Of a stretch of DNA of 64,000 nucleotides, positions 58,075 to 64,000 are shown one piece after another. The notes below the pieces were generated by a model. The model did not search any database. It had not been told where the DNA came from and worked only from the letters and a program-made list of their open reading frames with translations. Numbering within the stretch: the stretch's first letter is position 1; every line of letters starts with the position of its first letter. Made by a program: the position numbers and the translations under genes. The DNA is taken from NCBI GenBank assembly GCA_963806735.1, contig CAWEBE010000003.1, forward strand, positions 248,001-312,000, read 5' to 3'. The stretch is from CADEFX01 sp963806735. GTDB taxonomy: Bacteria > Pseudomonadota > Alphaproteobacteria > Rhizobiales > Hyphomicrobiaceae.

Positions 58075-58862
58075 CAGCAACGGGTGGCGAGACAGGGCCG
58101 GCGCGCCTGGAGCTGATCGCGCTCGTGGGGGTGCCGGTCGTGGCGCAAGGCGACGACCTCGCTGCGCTGACGCTTGCGGCGCTGGCGCGCTCCGACTTGA
58201 GCTTGCAGGAGCGAGACGTTCTGGTCGTGGCCCAGAAAATCGTGTCAAAGGCCGAGGGCCGGATGGTGGAGCTCCACTCGGTCGTGCCGAGTGAGCGTGC
58301 CATGGCGTTGGGGCGCGAGGTCGCCAAGGATCCGCGGCTGGTCGAGCTGATCCTGTCGGAGACGAAACGCATCGTGCGCAGCGGTCCCGATGTGCTGATC
58401 GTGCAGCATCGCTTCGGGTTCGTGAGCGCCAACGCCGGCGTGGATCAGTCCAACGTCGGCCCGCAGGACGGCATCGAGCGGGCATTGCTGCTGCCGCGCG
58501 ATCCGGACGCGAGCGCGGAGCGACTGCGGGCGGCGCTGCAGAAGGCGCACGGCGCGGACATCGGCGTCGTCATCAACGACAGCTTCGGACGCCCGTGGCG
58601 GCTCGGTACGGCCGGTACGGCGATCGGCGTGGCCGGCCTGCCGGCGCTCAAGGACCTGCGCGGGCGGCCTGATCTGCTCGGGCGGACGCTCAGGGTGTCC
58701 GTGTCGGCCTTTGCCGACGAGATCGCGGCGGCGGCCTCGCTGCTCATGGGTCAAGGCGACGAGGGCCGGCCGATCGTGCTGGTGCGCGGCCTCGACTGGC
58801 ACGAGCCGGCCAGTCCGGCCGGCACGCTGCTGCGTCCAGCGAACGAGGACCTGTTCCAGTGA
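58071..58862 (+). CDS. cofE: coenzyme F420-0:L-glutamate ligase
   Basis: Adds glutamate residues to F420-0 using GTP. 263 residues: LALVGVPVVAQGDDLAALTLAAL-type N-terminus, VLVVAQKIVSKAEGRMVEL (the KIVSKAEGR signature), GFVSANAGVDQSNVG, and INDSFGRPWRLGTAGTAIGVAGLPALKDLRG. It is a stand-alone CofE without the nitroreductase-like second domain of mycobacterial FbiB. GTG start overlaps the fgd-like stop; it ends 4 nt into cofD. Confidence 0.93.
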   Translation: MTATGGETGPARLELIALVGVPVVAQGDDLAALTLAALARSDLSLQERDVLVVAQKIVSKAEGRMVELHSVVPSERAMALGREVAKDPRLVELILSETKRIVRSGPDVLIVQHRFGFVSANAGVDQSNVGPQDGIERALLLPRDPDASAERLRAALQKAHGADIGVVINDSFGRPWRLGTAGTAIGVAGLPALKDLRGRPDLLGRTLRVSVSAFADEIAAAASLLMGQGDEGRPIVLVRGLDWHEPASPAGTLLRPANEDLFQ

Positions 58863-59839
58863 GCGCGAGCAAGCTGAAGCGGGGGCGTGTGCTGGCGCTG
58901 TCCGGCGGCATCGGCGGCGCCAAGCTGGCGCTCGGCCTCGCCCACGTGATGCCGCCGGAGCTGCTGACGGTAGTGGCTAATACCGCCGACGACTTCGAGC
59001 ATCTGGGTCTCGCCATCTCACCCGATATCGACACCCTGATGTACACGCTGGCGGGGCTCGACAATCCGGCGACGGGATGGGGCCGCAAAGATGAGACCTG
59101 GACTTTCATGCAGGCGCTGGAGGCGCTCGGCGGCGAGACATGGTTCAAGCTCGGCGACGGTGATCTGGCCGTGCATGTGGAGCGCACGCGGCGCTTGGCG
59201 GCCGGCGAAAGCCTGTCCGCCATCACGGCGGACCTGACGCGCAAGCTCGGCATTGGTGTGCGCATCCTGCCGATGTCGGATGACAAAGTGCGCACGCGCC
59301 TAGACACCGATGAAGGCCCGCTCGATTTCCAGGACTACTTCGTGCGCCGTCAATGCCGGCCGGCCGTGCGTGGGATCACGTTTGTCGGAGCAGAGACCGC
59401 GCGGCCACAGCGCGAGCTGATGGCAGCGCTGGCCGATCCGAACCTGCGTGCGGTGATCATCTGCCCGTCCAATCCGCTCATCAGCATCGAGCCGATCCTG
59501 GCCGTGCCTGGCGTGCGCGCGGCATTACGGGACTGTACGGCTCCAGTGGTCGCGGTATCCCCGATCATCGGGGGTCGCGCGGTGAAGGGCCCGACCGTCA
59601 AAATGCTGGGCGAGCTCGGCGTCGGGGTGAGCGCGGCCAGCGTGGCACGCCGCTACGCCGACTTGCTGGATGCCTATGTCGTGGAGCCAGAGGATGCGGC
59701 CGATGTGGAGCGGCTCGGCCTCGACATGGCGGTCCATACCGCAAGAACAATAATGTCAAGCCTTGCCGATCGCGCCGATCTGGCCCAAGTGGTTCTGGAT
59801 GTGGCCGACCGGCTCAGCACCGGGTGCCCAAACAGATAG
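58859..59839 (+). CDS. cofD: 2-phospho-L-lactate (or related) transferase
   Basis: Joins the deazaflavin FO to the guanylyl-phospho-acid product of CofC, giving F420-0 (or dehydro-F420-0). 326 residues: VLALSGGIGGAKLALGLAHVM, VVANTADDFEHLGLAISPDIDTLMYTLAGL, and VRTRLDTDEGPLDFQDYFVRRQC. ICPSNPLISIEPILAVPGVR and IIGGRAVKGPTVKMLGELG follow. These are the CofD/FbiA signatures. GTG start, overlapping cofE. The donor (phospholactate, PEP or phosphoglycerate) cannot be read from sequence. Confidence 0.94.
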   Translation: MSASKLKRGRVLALSGGIGGAKLALGLAHVMPPELLTVVANTADDFEHLGLAISPDIDTLMYTLAGLDNPATGWGRKDETWTFMQALEALGGETWFKLGDGDLAVHVERTRRLAAGESLSAITADLTRKLGIGVRILPMSDDKVRTRLDTDEGPLDFQDYFVRRQCRPAVRGITFVGAETARPQRELMAALADPNLRAVIICPSNPLISIEPILAVPGVRAALRDCTAPVVAVSPIIGGRAVKGPTVKMLGELGVGVSAASVARRYADLLDAYVVEPEDAADVERLGLDMAVHTARTIMSSLADRADLAQVVLDVADRLSTGCPNR

Positions 59840-59845
59840 GTCGTC

Positions 59846-60523
59846 ATGACGGCTCTTTGGACCATCGTGCCGGTGAAGGATACGCGGGGCTCCAAGCAGC
59901 GGCTCAGCGCATGCCTGACCGGCGAGCAACGCAAAGCACTGGCGCTCGTCATGCTGGAGGACGTGCTGGATGCCATCGCCGCGGCGACCGGGCTTGCCCG
60001 CTGTCTCCTCGTCACGATCGATCCGGAGGCCACGGCGCTGGCGGGCCGGCTGGGCGCGCGCGTGCTGACTGAAGGCGCTACCGATGGCCATACCGGAGCG
60101 GTGATGGCGGCGGCGCGCCTGCTGGCGGCCGAAGGCGCTGAGGGTTTTATGACGCTGCCTGGCGACGTTCCGAACGTTTCTGCGGCCGAGATCACACAAC
60201 TGCTGGCGGCGCATCGCGCCTCACCCGCCTTCACCATCGCCCCGGCACACGATGAGCTTGGCTCCAATGCGGTTCTGTGCTCGCCGGCCGACGCGGTACC
60301 ACTGCGTTTCGGGGACAACAGCTTCTTCCCCCACCTCGATGCCGCGCGGCGCGCTGGCATCGAGCCGACTGTGCTCGACCTGCCCGGCATTGCCTTGGAC
60401 ATTGACACGCCCGAAGATCTGGCGCGCTTTATGGCGCTCGAGCCGCAGGTCCCGACCCGCACCTTCCGCTTCCTGGAAGGCCTATCGGTCCCTCTGACGG
60501 CGGGCCAGGACGACCGCGCATGA
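59846..60523 (+). CDS. cofC: 2-phospho-L-lactate (or PEP) guanylyltransferase
   Basis: Activates the phospho-acid with GTP for CofD. 225 residues of the nucleotidyltransferase fold: WTIVPVKDTRGSKQRLSACLTGEQRKALALVMLEDVLDAIA, MTLPGDVPNVSAAEI with the metal Asp, NAVLCSPADAVPLRFGDNSFFPHLDAA, and DIDTPEDLARFM. This is the CofC/FbiD pattern. It lies 6 nt after cofD and overlaps the cofG start. Confidence 0.92.
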   Translation: MTALWTIVPVKDTRGSKQRLSACLTGEQRKALALVMLEDVLDAIAAATGLARCLLVTIDPEATALAGRLGARVLTEGATDGHTGAVMAAARLLAAEGAEGFMTLPGDVPNVSAAEITQLLAAHRASPAFTIAPAHDELGSNAVLCSPADAVPLRFGDNSFFPHLDAARRAGIEPTVLDLPGIALDIDTPEDLARFMALEPQVPTRTFRFLEGLSVPLTAGQDDRA

Positions 60524-61806
60524 TGTCTGCCGAGATACCAAAGTTGCTGGCGCGCGCGCTGGACGGGAAGCGCCCGGATGCGCGGGCCGCGCTGCTGCTC
60601 GCGGAATGCGATGACCTCGACCCGCTGATGCAGGCGGCGGCCGAGCTGCGCGATCGCGGCCACGGCCGGCTCGTATCCTACTCGCGCAAGGTTTTCATTC
60701 CCCTCACCAAGCTGTGCCGCGAACTCTTGCCACTACTGCACATTCGCGCATCCGCCGCGCAAGGGTGAGCGCGCTTACCTCACGCCCGAGGAGGTGCTGG
60801 CCATCGCCGAGGCGGGCAGGAATGCCGGCTGTCAGGAGGCACTGTTCACGCTCGGCGACAAGCCGGAGCTGCGCTACCGCGTGGCGCGCGAGGAGCTGGC
60901 GGCACTCGGCGCGAAGTCGACGCTCGACTACCTCGCGCGCATGTCGGCACTCGTGCTGGAGAGGACAGGCCTGCTGCCGCATGTCAATCCAGGCGTCATG
61001 AGCGCCGAGGATATCGCCGCGCTGCGGCTCGTGTCGGTGTCACAGGGCATCATGCTGGAGACGGCGGCGGAGCGGCTGAGCCGAGCGCGGCGGTCCGCAC
61101 TTCGGCTCGCCCGACAAGGTGCCCGCCGTGCGGCTCGCCACCATCGAGGAAGCGGGCCGGCAGGCGGTGCCGTTCACCAGCGGCATTCTGATCGGCATCG
61201 GCGAGACGCGCGCAAGAGCGCATCGAGGCGCTGCTGGCGCTGCGCGACCTGCACGACCGCTATGGGCACATCCAGGAAATCATCATCCAGAACTTCCGCG
61301 CCAAGCCGGCAACGAAGATGGCCACAGCGCCCGAGCCGTCGCTCGGCGAGCACGTGTGGACCATCGCGGTGGCACGCATCCTGTTCGGGCCGGAGATGAA
61401 CATCCAGGCGCCGCCAAACCTGCAGGCCGGATCGCTCGACAAGCTGATCGGCGCCGGCATCAACGACTGGGGCGGCGTGTCGCCGGTGACGCCGGATCAC
61501 GTCAACCCGGAGGCGCCGTGGCCGGAGCTGGTCGCCCTGGAGAAGCACACGGCGGAGGCCGGCAAGCAGCTCGTGCAGCGGCTGGCCGTATATCCATCGT
61601 ATGCGCTCGATGCCGCGCGCTGGATCGCACCGAAGCTCGCCCCGAAGGTGTTGAGCACCATCGACGCGGATGGGCTGGCGCGCGGCGAGACCTGGATGGC
61701 AGGTACCACCAAAGGCACGCCGGCGGTGCGTTCGCCCGGCGTAGCCGCGGCGCCGGTGGGCGATGATCTGCGGCGCATCGTCGATCGCGCGGTGGAGCGG
61801 CCGTGA
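60520..61806 (+). CDS. cofG: FO synthase subunit 1, radical SAM, three frameshifts
   Basis: Radical SAM half of FO (deazaflavin) synthesis. After SYSRKVFIPLTKLC the frame breaks near 60722-60727. Joined, it reads KLCRDSCHYCTFAHPPRKGERAYLTPEEVLAIAEAG, with the radical SAM motif CxxxCxxC. It continues EALFTLGDKPELRYRVAREELAALGAKSTLDYL and HVNPGVMSAEDIAALRLVSVSQGIMLETAAERLS. Further shifts are near 61081 and 61210. The rest (PAVRLATIEEAG, IIQNFRAKPATKMATAPEPS, INDWGGVSPVTPDHVNPEAPWP) is normal CofG. Each shift fits one extra base. It is probably the front half of a cofG-cofH fusion. Confidence 0.88.
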
Positions 61807-62941
61807 GTTGAGCGAGGCGGAGGTGGTCCGGTTGTTCGCGGCGCGCGGTGCCGAGTTCGAGCATGTGGTGACAGCGGCCGATGCGCTGCGGCGGGCGACG
61901 CGCGGCGACGCGGTGACCTACGTCGTCAACCGCAACATCAACTACACCAACGTCTGCTATTTCCGGTGCCAGTTCTGCGCGTTCTCGAAAGGCAAGATGT
62001 CGGAGAACCTGCGGGGGCGGCCCTACGTGCTCGACCTCGATGAGATCGAGCGGCGCACGCTGGAGGCCTGGGAGCGCGGCGCCACCGAGGTGTGCCTGCA
62101 GGGCGGCATCCATCCCGAGTACACAGGCGCCACGTATCTCGATATCTGCAAGCGCATCAAGGCGGCGCAGCCCGACATGCACGTGCATGCCTTCTCACCG
62201 CTGGAAGTGTGGCAGGGCGCCGCTACGCTGAAGCAGCCGCTGCGCCACTATCTGGCTGAGCTCAAGAGTGCCGGCCTCAGCTCGCTGCCGGGCACCGCTG
62301 CCGAGATCCTCGACGACGAGGTTCGCGCTGTCATCTGCCCGGACAAGATCAAGACGGCTGAGTGGCTGTCCGTCATGGAGACCGCGCACGCGGTCGGGCT
62401 CAAGTCCACCGCCACCATTATGTTCGGCCACGTTGACCGGCCGGTGCACTGGGCGCGCCACCTGCTGCGCGTGCGCGAGCTGCAATCGCGCACCGGCGGC
62501 TTCACCGAGTTCGTGCCGCTGCCGTTCGTGCCGCTGGAGACGCCCATCTATCTCAAAGGCCGCGCGCGCCGCGGGCCGACCTATCGCGAGGCCGTGCTGA
62601 TGCATGCTGTGGCGCGGCTGGCGCTCCATCCGCACATCACGAGCATCCAGACGTCGTGGGTGAAGATGGGCCGTGACGGAGCCGCGCACTGCCTGCAAGC
62701 CGGCGCCAACGACATCGGCGGCACGCTCATGAACGAGAGCATCACGCGCGCGGCCGGCGCCGAGCACGGCCAGGAAATGCCGCCCGAGGCCATGGAAGCT
62801 CTGATCCGCAGTCTTGGGCGCACGCCGCGCCAGCGCACGACCTCCTATGGCGTGCCGCCGGCCGAGCGCCAGCGCCAGTCGTTCGACGCGCCGCCGATCG
62901 TGGAGCCAGTGAACACGCCAGCGCGCGCGTTCATGCGCTGA
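61763..62941 (+). CDS. cofH: FO synthase subunit 2, radical SAM
   Basis: Second radical SAM half of FO synthesis, using tyrosine and 5-amino-6-ribitylamino-uracil products. RNINYTNVCYFRCQFCAFSKGKMSENLRG has the CxxxCxxC cluster motif. TEVCLQGGIHPEYTGATYLDICKRIK, SSLPGTAAEILDDEVRAVICPDKIKTAEWLSVMETAHAVGLKSTATIMFGHVD, and LQAGANDIGGTLMNESITRAAGAEHGQEM follow. It starts in a different frame from cofG but with the same GRELSEAEVVRLF linker seen in fused FbiC proteins. ATG 61763 overlaps cofG by 44 nt; TTG 61808 is an alternative. Confidence 0.92.
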   Translation: MICGASSIARWSGRELSEAEVVRLFAARGAEFEHVVTAADALRRATRGDAVTYVVNRNINYTNVCYFRCQFCAFSKGKMSENLRGRPYVLDLDEIERRTLEAWERGATEVCLQGGIHPEYTGATYLDICKRIKAAQPDMHVHAFSPLEVWQGAATLKQPLRHYLAELKSAGLSSLPGTAAEILDDEVRAVICPDKIKTAEWLSVMETAHAVGLKSTATIMFGHVDRPVHWARHLLRVRELQSRTGGFTEFVPLPFVPLETPIYLKGRARRGPTYREAVLMHAVARLALHPHITSIQTSWVKMGRDGAAHCLQAGANDIGGTLMNESITRAAGAEHGQEMPPEAMEALIRSLGRTPRQRTTSYGVPPAERQRQSFDAPPIVEPVNTPARAFMR

Positions 62942-62970
62942 GCGTCGCATCTCGCAGCAATGGTTGAACG

Positions 62971-63005
62971 AACTTCGCGATCGGAAGGACACGAGGAAGT
63001 TTATG
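62971..63005 (+). repeat. direct repeat copy A downstream of cofH
   Basis: CTTCGCGATCGGAAGGACAC then GAGGAAGTTTATG. Closely matches copy B at 63554-63589 (four to five differences by eye), in the same orientation 583 nt away, and partly a third copy near 19040. They bracket the Excalibur gene. Confidence 0.45.
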
Positions 63006-63022
63006 AATTTAGTCTCCGCTCC

Positions 63023-63460
63023 TCAACGTTGAAATGGAGTTCGGGTGCTCGTTGTCCTAGGCCATGGTTCACAAGCAATGCCGTCCCCATCCGCATCATG
63101 GCGTGTCCAGTAACCAGGTGTTCCGCGGACGGCGGGTGCGAGACCGACAGCCCTTGCGGCGTCGCAGTTGGGGGCGGCCATCAAGTGACGGACGGTCACC
63201 GACATCGGCCACGGAGATGTGGCTGCAATCGCCAGACAGGCGCCGCCGAGGATGCCGACAAGTATCCATAGACTTCCCGCCCAACGCCACAACCTGGCAC
63301 CCCCGCGACGCAGCCACGAAGCGCGATCGAGCTGTCGCGATACTCTCTTGAAGCGATCCCTTAAGCGGTCAGCCTGTTCTTCAGGATCAAGCCGAAGCTC
63401 TCTACGGTTCTTGCGGCGAACGGCTTCGCCCCGTTCGCGATGATACGTATCCAGATCCAT
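63023..63460 (-). CDS. membrane-anchored Excalibur-domain protein
   Basis: 145 residues: a charged N-terminus (about 1-55), one membrane segment (about 62-82, SLWILVGILGGACLAIAA), and a C-terminal Excalibur domain (about 95-138). The domain carries PNCDAARAVG and the DADGDGIACE loop, a short Ca2+-binding motif with two cysteines. Such domains are typical of extracytoplasmic proteins. The function is unknown. It is convergent with cofH and bracketed by the two direct repeats. Confidence 0.75.
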   Translation of the reverse strand: MDLDTYHRERGEAVRRKNRRELRLDPEEQADRLRDRFKRVSRQLDRASWLRRGGARLWRWAGSLWILVGILGGACLAIAATSPWPMSVTVRHLMAAPNCDAARAVGLAPAVRGTPGYWTRHDADGDGIACEPWPRTTSTRTPFQR

Positions 63461-63849
63461 GGCGCCTGGCTCTACGCCCTAACTCAAGCGAGAAGCCTAC
63501 GGAGAGAAGCGTTAGCGTCCGATTAAACGAACTATCCGTCTCGGCTCATCGTTAATCTCGCGAACGGAAGGACACTAGGACGTTTCATGCATCTGGTGTG
63601 ATTCAGATCGATAAATTCGCTCCGGAGACCTGCCGCGACCATCAAGCGAATTTCTCGGTCATCACACTAGTTGACAGCCGCCCTCCCAAACACTTAGACA
63701 GCCGCATGCGCAAAGAGATCCATCTTCTCACGGCCCGCTACTATCCGCCGTCGACATAACGGCGGGCGCATACTTTTGCACAACCGCTGCGTATCCGGCG
63801 GTTGGCAGAAGGCAAGCATCCGGCATCGCAGCTTCGACGGAGCGACGCG
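63461..63849. other. gene-free region before the terminal dehydrogenase
   Basis: 389 nt. It contains direct repeat copy B (63554-63589, CTCGCGAACGGAAGGACAC then TAGGACGTTTCATG). No supported gene in the rest; the promoter of the next gene should be here. Confidence 0.4.
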
Positions 63850-64000
63850 ATGCCCTCGGATGTCAACTCTACCCCCACAGTCGGACTGATCGGTTTCGGT
63901 GCCTTCGGCAAGCTCATTGCCGCGCATTTGCATCCACATTTCCCGCTCACCATCTACGATCCAATCCAGCCGCAGATCAGCGCTTCTCTCCGTAACCGGG
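63850..64000 (+). CDS. prephenate/arogenate dehydrogenase-like protein, 5' part only
   Basis: Runs off the window end. It starts MPSDVNSTPTVGLIGFGAFGKLIAAHLHPHFPLTIYDP, a Rossmann-fold start with GxGxFG, as in TyrA-type dehydrogenases of tyrosine synthesis. Only 50 residues are visible, so other NAD-binding dehydrogenases remain possible. The gap of 389 nt before it has no other gene. Confidence 0.65.
   Translation, partial: MPSDVNSTPTVGLIGFGAFGKLIAAHLHPHFPLTIYDPIQPQISASLRNR

Overview
The window looks like chromosomal DNA of a GC-rich alphaproteobacterium, most probably of the order Hyphomicrobiales. The evidence is the housekeeping run folK-rpoZ-rsh-pdxJ-acpS-lepB-rnc-era-recO, a MaeB malic enzyme fused to a phosphotransacetylase-like domain, a DUF1127 gene beside a GcvA-type LysR gene, and the short dispersed palindromes between genes. 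No tRNA, rRNA, CRISPR array, transposase, integrase or phage gene was seen.

Layout. (1) 1-14.6 kb is the conserved core: a cysteine-less peroxiredoxin-like protein, a family 5 uracil-DNA glycosylase, a NYN nuclease, the folK-to-recO run, a CAP-domain protein, a membrane-anchored unknown and parC. (2) 14.6-20.7 kb holds a small secreted protein, an MDR oxidoreductase, maeB, a small conserved unknown and two tandem SDR paralogues. (3) 20.7-30.7 kb is an oxalate/formyl-C1 cassette: gntR-oxc-frc-10-formyl-THF hydrolase-like-fhs on the minus strand, divergent from a tripartite tricarboxylate transporter (tctA-tctC-tctB). Two matching GntR-type operators lie in the shared promoter region. (4) 31-39.8 kb holds katG, a YcaQ-type DNA glycosylase, a TerC membrane protein, an NHL-repeat protein, a Cj0069-family ATP-grasp-like protein, a GST remnant, a DUF1127 gene and a LysR regulator. 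(5) 40-57 kb is an accessory stretch rich in luciferase-like (LLM) flavin/F420 oxidoreductases. It is mixed with a sulfatase, two orphan substrate-binding proteins, two metallo-beta-lactamase-fold hydrolases, a MerR/CDF/DUF411 metal cassette, an Rv0121-type PPOX protein and an XRE-cupin regulator with its cupin partner. (6) 57-63 kb is a coenzyme F420 operon: fgd-like dehydrogenase, cofE, cofD, cofC, cofG and cofH, with start/stop overlaps at most junctions. An Excalibur-domain protein and the start of a TyrA-like dehydrogenase close the window.

How it fits together. The F420 operon should make the cofactor, the Fgd-like enzyme should reduce it with glucose-6-phosphate, and several of the LLM enzymes and the PPOX protein nearby are candidate users. 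The oxalate cassette should import oxalate, activate it with Frc, decarboxylate it with Oxc, and pass formate to or from the folate C1 pool.

Data quality. Six genes (lepB, fhs, katG, the XRE-cupin regulator, one LLM gene and cofG) are broken by nine frameshifts, and a tenth apparently splits a cofG-cofH fusion. All ten behave as single-base insertions. Several of these genes are essential or in tight operons, so uncorrected sequencing error is more likely than real decay.
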